Below, piece by piece: positions 1 to 7,438 of a DNA stretch of 64,000 bases. A program made the translations under genes and the position numbers. How positions within the stretch are numbered: the stretch's first letter is position 1; each line of letters begins with the position of its first letter. Location of the stretch: contig NZ_CP109430.1 in NCBI RefSeq assembly GCF_036250735.1, forward strand, positions 5,580,001 to 5,644,000, written 5' to 3'. The stretch is from Streptosporangium sp. NBC_01495 (lineage in GTDB: Bacteria > Actinomycetota > Actinomycetes > Streptosporangiales > Streptosporangiaceae). The notes beneath the pieces were generated by a model. That model was not told the DNA's origin, did no database searches, and saw nothing but the letters and a program-made list of their open reading frames with translations.

Positions 1-18
1 GCAGCTGCGTTTCTCGCA

Positions 19-180
19 GTTGCGACCCCTCGTAGGGGCGATGAGGACCATTCATTCCACCACCACGGCGTTGTGGGTTGAACGTTGCGACCCCTCGTAG
101 GGGCGATGAGGACCGGCCGCGCGTTTGCGCAGGTCAGGGGCATGATCCGCGTTGCGACCCCTCGTAGGGGCGATGAGGAC
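19..180 (-). CRISPR. Left CRISPR array, leader-proximal end (3 repeats, 2 spacers visible)
   Basis: Three identical 30-bp repeats at 19-48, 84-113 and 151-180 enclose spacers of 35 and 37 bp; the array continues off the left edge. Read on the minus strand the repeat begins GTCCTCATCG and ends AGGGGTCGCAAC. It differs from the right-array repeat only at base 14 (C here, T there). The leader lies at 181-300, so transcription runs right to left, away from the cas genes. The repeat holds a short stem (CCCCT/AGGGG) followed by GTCGCAAC, the expected 8-base crRNA handle if a Cas6 cleaves after the stem. Confidence 0.97.
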
Positions 181-300
181 CCCAGGGTAAAGACGCAGGT
201 CAACGAGTGCAACATCAAGGGCTGAAGTCGATGTTTTGCAGTGAACCTCCGGTCGTGCAGAAAACCCCGGAGGTCTGCTGCAAAAGCATGATCATAAAGG
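181..300 (-). promoter_or_regulatory. Leader and promoter of the left CRISPR array
   Basis: On the minus strand this stretch aligns base for base over most of its length with the leader of the right array (11541-11666). Conserved parts are a -35-like TTGCAC (207-212) and a -10-like TACCCT (184-189) spaced by 17 bp just outside the first repeat, and a two-part dyad around 235-287: TTTTGCA, a gap, ACCTCCGG, a loop, then CCGGAGGT and TGCAAAA. The dyad is the most conserved element and may bind an adaptation or regulatory protein; that role is inferred. Confidence 0.8.
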
Positions 301-440
301 CCTTCATTTGGAGGCAGCCCCTCCGTGTCGAGCGCAGATTGGCCCAAGCTTGCCCCCAAAGGTTACGAGCCATCGCTCCCGCCTGTCCGCCAATCGTCTG
401 AGCTGCGCAAATGCATCAGAAGCTTTCCCGCCGGAGCCGT
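301..440. other. Gene-free DNA between left leader and the duplicated block
   Basis: No coding sequence can be supported here. A short hairpin-like GGAGG/CCTCC occurs near 311-326. This stretch could be the flank or the left end of the IS110-type element; the boundary was not resolved. Confidence 0.4.
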
Positions 441-634
441 CGTCCATCCCTATGGGTCACTCTATACTTACTCTTGATAGTTGCCCGAGCCTTCGTCTGG
501 CTCTGGAAACTCCAGGGTGCCGGGTATGGCTTCCGTCCATCCCTATGGGTCACTCTATACTTACTCTTGATAGTTGCCCGAGCCTTCGTCTGGCTCTGGA
601 AACTCCAGGGTGCCGGGTATGGCTTCCGTCCATC
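441..634. repeat. Perfect 93-bp tandem duplication upstream of the IS110 transposase
   Basis: Bases 441-533 are repeated exactly at 534-626, and 8 more bases (627-634) start a third copy. Each unit can fold into several small hairpins, for example GAGCC/GGCTC and CTGGA/TCCAG. IS110-group elements encode their bridge RNA in the left end upstream of the transposase, which is where this duplication sits. That it carries or duplicates part of a bridge RNA is inference. Confidence 0.9.
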
Positions 635-785
635 AGCCGCATGTGAGGCTTCTACTGATTGGCCGCCCGGCGCCCACCGGCGACTCGACTGCTAATTGAG
701 AAATGCGAAAGATCGCTGAAATAGGGATGAGCCAGCGAGGTTGCCTGCACGACCCCCCGAAAACTTCAGGACGACAGGAGACGGC

Positions 786-1997
786 GTGCGGCACGCCTGG
801 GCAGGAATCGACATCGGAAAAGGCCACCACCATGTGGTGGTTATCGATTCCGAAGGAGAGCAGCTGCTGTCACAGAAGGTGATCAACGACGAGCCGGAAC
901 TCCTCGCCGTGCTCGACAAGGCCCTCGGCCTGGCCGAGAAGATCACCTGGGCGGTGGACATCCGCACGGGCGGCGCGGCCCTGGTGCTCGCGCTGCTGGC
1001 CGCGCAGGACCAGGAGGTCCTCTACATCTCCAGCACCATGGTCAACCGAGCCGCCGGCGGCTACCGGGGCGCCGCCAAGACCGACGCCCGCGACGCCGCG
1101 ATCATCGCCGACCAAGCCCGCATGCGCCGCGGCCTGACGGTCATCCGGCCCCACGAGGAGGACGTCGTCGAGCTGCGGCTGCTGGTCGCCCGCCGCCGCG
1201 ACCTCGTCGCCGACCGCACCAGAATGATCAACCGGCTGCGCGAGATCCTGCTGGAGCTATGGCCGGCCTTGGAGCGCACGCTGGACCTGACCAACCACGG
1301 CCCCTTGGTGCTGCTTGTCGGTTACCAGCGGCCCGCCGAGGTTCGCCGCCTGGGCGTCGCCCGGCTGGCCGCCTGGCTGAAGGCGCGCGGCGTTCGGCGC
1401 TTCAATGTGCTGGCCGCCACGGCTGTCGAGGCAGCCAAGGCGCAGACCGTCGCGCTGCCCGGCGAGCGGATGGCGTCGCAGCTGGTCGCCCAGCTCGCGC
1501 AGGACCTGATCGCCCTGGAGGAGCGAATCGACGCCGTCGTGCAGATGATCGAGGAGCGGTTCCACCAGCACGAGCTGGCCGAGATCGTCCAGAGCCTGCC
1601 CGGCGTGGGCCCCATCCTCGGCGCGGAGTTCCTCGCCGCCATCGGCGGGAACCTGCGCGACTTCGCCCACGCGGGCCACCTGGCGGCCCACGCCGGCATG
1701 TCTCCCGTCCCGCGCGACTCCGGGCGCATCAGCGGCAATATGCACCGGCCCCACCGCTATAGCCGCCCCCTCAACAGGGTGTTCTATATGTCGGCGCTAC
1801 TCAGCATTCGAAGCGATCCAGAATCCCGCCGCTTCTATGATCGCAAGCGCGCCGAGGGGAAGGGACACATTCAGGCCGTTATCGCTTTGGGCAGGCGCCG
1901 CGTTAATGTCCTCTGGGCTCTTATCCGCGACGGACGTTGCTACGACCCAACGCGCTCAGCCCAGAATCGAATGGTCATGACCACACAGGCCGCATAA
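786..1997 (+). CDS. IS110-family transposase (DEDD recombinase)
   Basis: The protein (about 403 residues) has the N-terminal RuvC-like DEDD domain of IS110 transposases, with GIDIGK near the start and KTDARDA around residue 95, and the C-terminal Transposase_20 domain with SLPGVG and the DSGRISG segment that carries the family's catalytic serine. GTG at 786 is preferred because CAGGAG lies 5 bases upstream; an in-frame ATG at 741 would add 15 residues without a better ribosome site. IS110 enzymes are guided by a bridge RNA made from the element itself. The reading frame looks intact, so the element may be active. Confidence 0.93.
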   Translation: MRHAWAGIDIGKGHHHVVVIDSEGEQLLSQKVINDEPELLAVLDKALGLAEKITWAVDIRTGGAALVLALLAAQDQEVLYISSTMVNRAAGGYRGAAKTDARDAAIIADQARMRRGLTVIRPHEEDVVELRLLVARRRDLVADRTRMINRLREILLELWPALERTLDLTNHGPLVLLVGYQRPAEVRRLGVARLAAWLKARGVRRFNVLAATAVEAAKAQTVALPGERMASQLVAQLAQDLIALEERIDAVVQMIEERFHQHELAEIVQSLPGVGPILGAEFLAAIGGNLRDFAHAGHLAAHAGMSPVPRDSGRISGNMHRPHRYSRPLNRVFYMSALLSIRSDPESRRFYDRKRAEGKGHIQAVIALGRRRVNVLWALIRDGRCYDPTRSAQNRMVMTTQAA

Positions 1998-2092
1998 CAG
2001 GACATACCGCTCGAAAAACACCAAGACCTCTTTGGCTCAACCCATTGAGAATCTGTAGTAGGTGAAAGGCGAAACAAGGCGGGAGGTAAAAG

Positions 2093-2262
2093 GTGAGGTT
2101 GCGGATCGAGGTTGCCACGGCGGCTACCGAGCTTGCGTGGGCGAAGGTGTTGGCGCCGGGGCGGTCGCTGGCGTACGACGTGCTCGCCCGGGAGGCTCCA
2201 GCGCTCGGGCGGCAGTTGCACAACCAGGGGGCGGGGCCGTACGGCATGGTGCCGCTGGGGCA
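2093..2262 (+). pseudogene. cas6: cas6, 5' part (interrupted by an ISAs1-type element)
   Basis: A GTG start at 2093 with GGGAGGT just upstream opens a frame whose product resembles a Cas6 N-terminus (MRLRIEV, then a PGRSLAYDVL segment and a GPYGMVPLG segment). At 2262 the frame meets the left end of the transposon and soon stops. Cas6 is the endoribonuclease that cuts pre-crRNA at each repeat. Joining 2093-2262 to 3627-4185 gives 729 bases, exactly 243 codons with the stop and no other lesion. The insertion is therefore recent on this evidence. Confidence 0.9.
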
Positions 2263-3614
2263 GGGCCGAAGCGTTCTCATGTCGTGAGACCGAGTAGCTG
2301 AAGACCGTTTGCGGGATGGCTGCGGTAGTGGTCGGTGGCGGCGGCGATGTTGGTCCAGCCGATCATGCGGGCCAGGCCGATGGCCAGGTTGCGCAGGCTC
2401 GCCATGACCCGTGGGGCGGCGCCGGTCCGAACCCGGGAGGCGTCCTCGCGGTAGGTGACGTCGCGGATGTGGTGCAGAGCCTCGATACTCCAGTGGCCGC
2501 GGATCAGTGCGGCGAGTCGGGCGTGGGTGGCCCGGCCGGGCGGCAGGCTGGTGATCGCGTAGATCGTGACGATGGTGGTCTTGCCGGTTCGGCGGTTGGT
2601 GCGGCGGCGTTTGACCTGGATCGCCTGGGCGGCGTGGGGGAAGGGCAGGCCGGGCCGGACGGTGCAGATCTTCATGCGGCGGATCTCGCGGCGGCCGTGG
2701 CCGTGCTCGTCGGTGCGGTCGTTGAGCAGGGCCGCCCGCCAGGGCAGGGTCTTGAGCCGGCGGTGCAGGGTGGGCTGGTTGCCCTTGACGATGAACAGGT
2801 AGTGGCCGCCTGCGGCGAGGATCTGCCGGGCGTGCTCATGCTGGGTGTGCAGGGCGTCGGCGGTGACCACCGCCCCGGACAGGTCCAGGCCGGACAGCAA
2901 TGGTGTGAACGCGGGAATCTCATTGCTTTTGGCCGCGATCTGCCGCTGAGCCAGGACGGTCTGGGTGTCATGGCGCATGGCGGCCAGCAGGTGGGTCACG
3001 GTTCCGTTGCCGGTGCGGCTGCCGCGCAGGGCTTTGCCGTCCACGGCCAGGCCGATCAGCGGGACTCGGCTGGTGGGCGGGTCTGCGGCGGGCAGGCCGT
3101 CGGCGGTGAGGGCGGCCAAGTAGGTGCCGATCGCGGTGTCGAAGGCGTCGCCGTCCAGGCGGGCGAGTAGTCGCCGCAGGGTGCTGGTGGCCAGGCGGGC
3201 GGTGCCGGGCAGCCCGGCGCGCGACAGGACGCTCGGGTCATATCCGCTGATGGATCGGTTGATCGCCGCGATCGAGGTGGCTCCGCCGAGTACGGCGAGC
3301 AGGGACAGCGCCAGCAGCGGGCCGAGCCGGTAGCGGCGTCCGCGGCGGCTGCGCGGGTCGGGCAGGGTGTTCAGGACCTCGGCCAGGGTGGGCAGATCGG
3401 TCCATGGATCGGATGCTGCGGCGTGCTCGGAGTGGCGGGTGAGCACGCCGATCGGGGATGATGGCACGCGAACGCGGCCCCTGTTCTTGATCGACTGGCT
3501 AGACACCGACGATCATCAGGGGTCGCGTTTGTCATCTACGCATCGGGGTGCCCTCGGCCACCAGCCCGGTACAGGGTTGCGACCATCTCACCAGCCGAGA
3601 ACGCCTCCGCCTTG
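2263..3614 (-). mobile_element. ISAs1-family insertion sequence inside cas6
   Basis: A 12-bp direct repeat GCCGCTGGGGCA flanks the element (2251-2262 and 3615-3626) and is read as a target duplication; one or two of its bases could match by chance. Just inside are imperfect inverted ends: GAGAACGCTTCGGCC read inward on the minus strand at the left end and GAGAACGCCTCCGCC near 3597 at the right end. The element is about 1.35 kb and carries one transposase on the minus strand. Confidence 0.88.
2277..3506 (-). CDS. ISAs1-family DDE transposase
   Basis: The 409-residue protein carries the ISAs1 hallmarks: an N-terminal [11 protein letters not shown] region, the first catalytic Asp in [11 protein letters not shown], the second in [10 protein letters not shown], then FIVKGNQP, and the C-terminal catalytic Glu region [18 protein letters not shown] followed by RNLAIGLAR. 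Start is GTG at 3506. The frame is complete, so this copy is probably competent. It is antisense to the cas operon and its stop falls in the left terminal repeat. Confidence 0.93.
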   Translation of the reverse strand: MSSQSIKNRGRVRVPSSPIGVLTRHSEHAAASDPWTDLPTLAEVLNTLPDPRSRRGRRYRLGPLLALSLLAVLGGATSIAAINRSISGYDPSVLSRAGLPGTARLATSTLRRLLARLDGDAFDTAIGTYLAALTADGLPAADPPTSRVPLIGLAVDGKALRGSRTGNGTVTHLLAAMRHDTQTVLAQRQIAAKSNEIPAFTPLLSGLDLSGAVVTADALHTQHEHARQILAAGGHYLFIVKGNQPTLHRRLKTLPWRAALLNDRTDEHGHGRREIRRMKICTVRPGLPFPHAAQAIQVKRRRTNRRTGKTTIVTIYAITSLPPGRATHARLAALIRGHWSIEALHHIRDVTYREDASRVRTGAAPRVMASLRNLAIGLARMIGWTNIAAATDHYRSHPANGLQLLGLTT

Positions 3615-4185
3615 GCCGCTGGGGCATGGGGCTCCGGTGTTCCCCCAGGCGAAGAGGCGGCGGGGAGCGTACGCGGTCGGCGGGCGGGGTTGGGTGGAGC
3701 TGGGCAGCCCGCTCTTCGACGTGGTGGCCGTGCTCGCGCAGGGGGTCAAGCAGCGGGAGTTGCTGGACTGGGGAGGTGTGGCGTTCCGGGTGCTGAACGT
3801 CGTGGCGGCGGAGCCCCCAGCGTTCGAGTCGGGGCGGGGTCGGTTCCGGACGAGTACGCCGGTGGTGATGAAGGGAACCGGCCGGGACGAGTCCGGGCAG
3901 CGGACCACCAGGCAGGCCTGGCTGCTCCCGACAGACCAGGAATTTCCGGTGTTCTTCCAGCGCAACCTACGGCGGAAGGCCGAGACGCTGGGGCTGGACC
4001 CGGAGGTGTCGCTGACGGAGATCTCCTGGGTGGGGTCCAAGCGTTCCTTCTCGGTAGGCCAGGGCGCGAAGCCCGGAGCGCCGGTCGAGGTGGAGCTGAC
4101 CGGGCCGCCGGAGACGCTCCAGGCCATCTGGAGCTGGGGGCTGGGACAGGCCAACGCGGCCGGCTTCGGCTGGGTGACCGTGTGA
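3615..4185 (+). pseudogene. cas6: cas6, 3' part (C-terminal RAMP domain)
   Basis: After the transposon the frame resumes with PLGHGAPVFPQAKRRRGAY and ends in WSWGLGQANAAGFGWV, the glycine-rich loop typical of Cas6. The fragment keeps most of the protein but has no start of its own; an apparent in-frame start at 3367 lies in transposon sequence and would add unrelated residues. The stop overlaps the GTG start of cas8b by 4 bases, so translation of cas8b may have been coupled to cas6. Confidence 0.9.
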
Positions 4186-4307
4186 GCGAAGCGGACGGCC
4201 TGGTGAGCGAACCAGACAGCCGGGTGAGCGCAGCGGACGGCCAGACGAGCGAAGCGGACGGCCAGGTAAGCGAACCGGACAACCATGTGGGTGAAGACGG
4301 CGAGCAG
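4182..4307 (+). repeat. Six 21-bp imperfect tandem repeats at the start of cas8b
   Basis: Units starting GTGAGCGAAGCGGACGGC are repeated about six times with drift. In the cas8b frame they encode acidic heptapeptides such as VSEADGL and VSEPDSR. Several units begin with GTG, so the true start of cas8b could be any of them (4182, 4203, 4224) or further in. Similar GAGCGA-rich tails follow other genes in this window. Confidence 0.85.
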
Positions 4308-5702
4308 TCGCGGCTGGTGCTGAGCGCGCATCCGCTGCAGCGCGTCGGGGCCTACGCGCTGGCGTACCTGGGAAAGGCGCCGTCACCGGAGCGGCTGGCG
4401 CCGGACGCGTTCGAGAAGGCGGTGCACCGGGTCACCGAGGACGCCGTACGGGCGGCTCTGGTACGCGACACGAGAAGCGACAAGGGCTTCTGGCTCAAGT
4501 CGAGCCTGTCCTTCTTCCCGAACTCCAAGATGAACCATCTCAGCAACGCGAAGAAGGACGCCGACACCATTGGCGATGCCGTACGGGAATGGCGTCGGCT
4601 TCCGAAGCCGCAAGCCCGGCCGGCGGTGGCGTGCGTGCTGTGCGGGCGCGGCGCGGTGGGGTTCTTCGGCAAGGTCGACGTCCCGCTGGCCGAGAGCGAT
4701 CTCTACCGCAACAGCACGCCGCGCGGGCACGCCGGGATGGCCCTGTGCCGGCCATGCCTGTGCAGCTTCCACGCGTTGCCATACGGCTGCCGCCTGACGG
4801 GCGGGCCATCGATCGCGCTGCACAGCTGGGACGAGCCCTTCATGGCGCGGACGCTGTCGCGGCGGGTGGAACGCAACCGGCGGTTGATCGCCCTGGGCCA
4901 GGCCGATCCGCGAGGAATTCCCGCCCGGGAGGTGCTGGCGTTGCACGCCCTGCGTCACCACGAGGACCGGCTGACCGCGGGTGTGGAGCTGCTGGTCTTC
5001 AGCAACAACAACCGGGGCCAGACGCTGGAGATCCACACGATGGAACAGCCGGTCGCCGAGTGGTTGCGGCGCTCGTCACGGCCTCCGCGCAGGCGGGGGT
5101 TTCCCGCGCTGCTGCGCGCGCACGCGACGCCCGACAGGCCGGGCGTGGTCGGGCTGGCGCGTAACGCCTTCCGGTCGCCGGACCGGATCGTCGGGGCGTG
5201 CGGCCGCTATCTGACCGCGCGCCTCGACCGGGGCGTGATCCGTGACGACACGGCCGAACTGGCCGAGCTGTGCTTCTCATTGACGATCGAGGTGATGCGG
5301 ATGAACCAGAACGAGGTCGACGAGATCAGGACCGCCGGGGCCCAGGTGGCGGCCTGGCTGAAGGCCGAGAACTCCGCCGGAGAGCTCCGGAAGTTGAACG
5401 CGACGCTGAAGGAGCAGAAGCAGATGCGGCACTGGCTGATGCGCCGCAACATCGACGCCCTGCTGGACACGAGAGACCGGATCAAGGGCCCACTCGTCAC
5501 CGAGGAGCAGTTCCGGCTGCTCTTCGATCCGGAGGTGGAACAGTCCTGGCTCCACCGGCAACTGCTCGTCGTGTCGGTGGTGCAGCGGCTCCACGAGCTG
5601 GGTTTCAAGCCCGGGGACCGCGCCGAGGTGGCCGCCGCGATGGCGGACGAGGACAAGGAACATCCCGAGGACATCGGCTACATGAAGGGCGAGGAGTCGT
5701 AG
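4182..5702 (+). CDS. cas8b: Cas8b/Cst1-type large subunit of type I-B Cascade
   Basis: Large subunit of the crRNA-guided surveillance complex, expected to recognise the PAM and help recruit Cas3. The protein is about 506 residues from GTG at 4182, which overlaps the cas6 stop. It has two CxxC pairs (C151/C154 and C189/C192) as in the CXXC-CXXC Cas8b1/Cst1 group, probably binding zinc. Residues 1-42 are low-complexity acidic heptapeptide repeats before the conserved part starts at about SRLVLSAHPLQR. A much longer in-frame extension back to 3612 overlaps cas6 and is not credible. It ends one base before cas7. Confidence 0.88.
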   Translation: MSEADGLVSEPDSRVSAADGQTSEADGQVSEPDNHVGEDGEQSRLVLSAHPLQRVGAYALAYLGKAPSPERLAPDAFEKAVHRVTEDAVRAALVRDTRSDKGFWLKSSLSFFPNSKMNHLSNAKKDADTIGDAVREWRRLPKPQARPAVACVLCGRGAVGFFGKVDVPLAESDLYRNSTPRGHAGMALCRPCLCSFHALPYGCRLTGGPSIALHSWDEPFMARTLSRRVERNRRLIALGQADPRGIPAREVLALHALRHHEDRLTAGVELLVFSNNNRGQTLEIHTMEQPVAEWLRRSSRPPRRRGFPALLRAHATPDRPGVVGLARNAFRSPDRIVGACGRYLTARLDRGVIRDDTAELAELCFSLTIEVMRMNQNEVDEIRTAGAQVAAWLKAENSAGELRKLNATLKEQKQMRHWLMRRNIDALLDTRDRIKGPLVTEEQFRLLFDPEVEQSWLHRQLLVVSVVQRLHELGFKPGDRAEVAAAMADEDKEHPEDIGYMKGEES

Positions 5703-6737
5703 ATGAGCTACCTGGTCGGAAAGATCGTCCTGGATGTGGTGGCCGGGGCGCCGAACAACGGCCTGGGCGAGGACAACGTCGCCCGGGTGAAGCAGCTGCG
5801 TGTCGGGCGTGACGTCCATCCGTACGTCTCGGCGCAGGCGTTCCGCCGCTGGGTACGCGACTCGCTGCCCGCGTCGGAGCCGGTGTCGCCGGTGGTGCGC
5901 TCGGGCGGCGGCCAGAAGCAGCAGGCGTACACGCACGGCCGTCCCGACCGATACCTCGACGACGACCTGTTCGGTTACATGGTCGCGGTCAAGGGTGACA
6001 AGGCCAAGACCTGCCAGCGGGACACGGTGCTGGCCACCGGCACGTTCGTGTCGGTGGCCCCGCGCCGTCCCAATCGGGATTTCGGAACGATGAGCCGCGG
6101 CTTCGGCGCCGGGGAGAACCCGGTGCTGCACGGGCACGAGTTCTACAGCGCGGAGCTGGCCGGGGACGTGCTGCTGGACCTGCCGCGGATCGGCGTCTTC
6201 GAGACCGACGGGACCGGCCTGAAGGTCGCCCTTCCGGAACCGGCCGCCAAGGAGGCACGGGAGAACGGCGCGGAGCCGGTGACGTTCCGAGGGTCCTCGG
6301 CACTGCGGCTGGCGATCGCCGAGCGTCGCCGCCGGGCCGCGCTGCTGCTGCGTACGCTGACGGCGGTGCGCGGTGGCGCCAAGCAGTCGATGCACTACGG
6401 GGATCGGGCTCCGGCCCTGATCCTGCTCGCGCCGGTCAAGGGTGGCGTCAACCCCTTCACGCGGGTGGTCGGTGTCCGGGGCGAGCGGGCGCGGTTCGAC
6501 GCCGGGGTGCTGCGCGCCGAGATCGAGGCCTGGGCCGACGAGCTGGACGGTCCGGTGCTGCTGGGCTGGGCGCCGGGGTTCCTCGGGGAGCAGCGGGACC
6601 AGGTGCGCGCCGAGCTGGCCGACCTGGTGAAGGCCGAGCACCTGGTGATCGGCCATCCTCGGGTGCTGCTGGGCGGTCTGGCCGAGCGGATCGAGCGCGG
6701 CGAGCACGACACCTGGTTCGAGGATCCCAAGGCATGA
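5703..6737 (+). CDS. cas7: Cas7 backbone subunit (type I-B, Cst2/DevR family)
   Basis: Backbone protein of Cascade that coats the crRNA spacer in several copies. It is 344 residues, starts with ATG directly after the cas8b stop, and fits the Cst2/DevR family in length and pattern: an N-terminal RAMP strand with GAPNNGLGEDN, SAQAFRRWVRDSL, and GGAKQSMHYGDRAPALI in the C-terminal half. It overlaps cas5 by 4 bases. Assignment rests on pattern recognition plus position between cas8b and cas5. Confidence 0.9.
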   Translation: MSYLVGKIVLDVVAGAPNNGLGEDNVARVKQLRVGRDVHPYVSAQAFRRWVRDSLPASEPVSPVVRSGGGQKQQAYTHGRPDRYLDDDLFGYMVAVKGDKAKTCQRDTVLATGTFVSVAPRRPNRDFGTMSRGFGAGENPVLHGHEFYSAELAGDVLLDLPRIGVFETDGTGLKVALPEPAAKEARENGAEPVTFRGSSALRLAIAERRRRAALLLRTLTAVRGGAKQSMHYGDRAPALILLAPVKGGVNPFTRVVGVRGERARFDAGVLRAEIEAWADELDGPVLLGWAPGFLGEQRDQVRAELADLVKAEHLVIGHPRVLLGGLAERIERGEHDTWFEDPKA

Positions 6738-7438
6738 CCGCCGTCGGGCCTTTCGAAGATGAGGACGTGCGGGCCGTCGAGGCGCTGGAGGTGACGGTGA
6801 CCGCGCCGATCGTCTCCTTCCGCAACCCGCTGTACGCCGGGGTGCAGGTGGCCCTCCCCTGCCCTCCCCCGGCGACCGTGGGCGGCATGCTGGCCGCGGC
6901 GGCCGGAGGGTGGGACGCCGTCGACCCGGGGACGCGGTTCGCGATGGCGTTCCGGGCGCGCGGCAAGGGGGTCGATCTGGAGACCTACCATCCGCTGGAC
7001 GCCACCGGGAGGAAGGCCGATCCGACCCCTCGGGAACGGGAGTTCCTGGCCGGTGTGACGCTGACGATGTGGCTCGTCGCCGATGCAGAGCTGTGGGAAC
7101 GCAGGCTGCGCAGGCCGGTGTGGCCGCTGCGGCTGGGCCGGAGCCAGGATCTCGTCGGGGTGGCGACCCGGCGCGTCATGCTGCGGACCGGCCCCGGCCG
7201 CCAGGGGCATGCCGTCCTGCCCGAGGGAATCGCTCCCGCGCCCGGCGGGACCTTGCTCCGGTTGCCGACGGCGGTCTCCCTGGACCGTTCCCGGACTCGC
7301 TGGGACGGCTACCGCTTCGACCCCTCAGGGCGAAGTGAGACGCCGATCACCGGCGACCGGGTGAACGAAGCCGGTCAGACGGTGGCGTTCCTACCGCCTG
7401 TTCATCCCGCTCAACTCGCCGCCGCCGTGGGAGCGTGA
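6734..7438 (+). CDS. cas5: Cas5 (type I-B, Cas5t-like)
   Basis: Cas5 caps the 5' handle of crRNA in Cascade. The 234-residue protein shows the family pattern: a strand with APIVSFRNPLYAGVQ, then PPPATVGGMLAAAAG, and a C-terminal half ending in a strand with GQTVAFLPP. ATG at 6734 overlaps the end of cas7; its stop overlaps the GTG start of cas3 by 4 bases. The first 18 residues are weakly conserved and the start could be slightly downstream. Confidence 0.88.
   Translation: MTAVGPFEDEDVRAVEALEVTVTAPIVSFRNPLYAGVQVALPCPPPATVGGMLAAAAGGWDAVDPGTRFAMAFRARGKGVDLETYHPLDATGRKADPTPREREFLAGVTLTMWLVADAELWERRLRRPVWPLRLGRSQDLVGVATRRVMLRTGPGRQGHAVLPEGIAPAPGGTLLRLPTAVSLDRSRTRWDGYRFDPSGRSETPITGDRVNEAGQTVAFLPPVHPAQLAAAVGA

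Larger units (their letters stand above)
441..2030 (+). mobile_element. IS110-family insertion sequence (ends approximate)
   Basis: The element is recognised from its transposase. IS110 elements lack long terminal inverted repeats and often make no target duplication, so the ends cannot be read from one copy; the coordinates are a working estimate covering the upstream duplicated block and about 30 bases after the gene. It lies between the left CRISPR leader and the start of cas6 and may have separated cas6 from its native promoter. Confidence 0.6.

Noticed and set aside
3367-3614. Apparent start making a 272-residue Cas6
   Set aside because: The first 80 or so residues are translated transposon end; the true start is at 2093 on the other side of the insertion.
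3612-4181. 190-codon extension of cas8b
   Set aside because: It overlaps the real cas6 frame completely and shows no Cas8 sequence.
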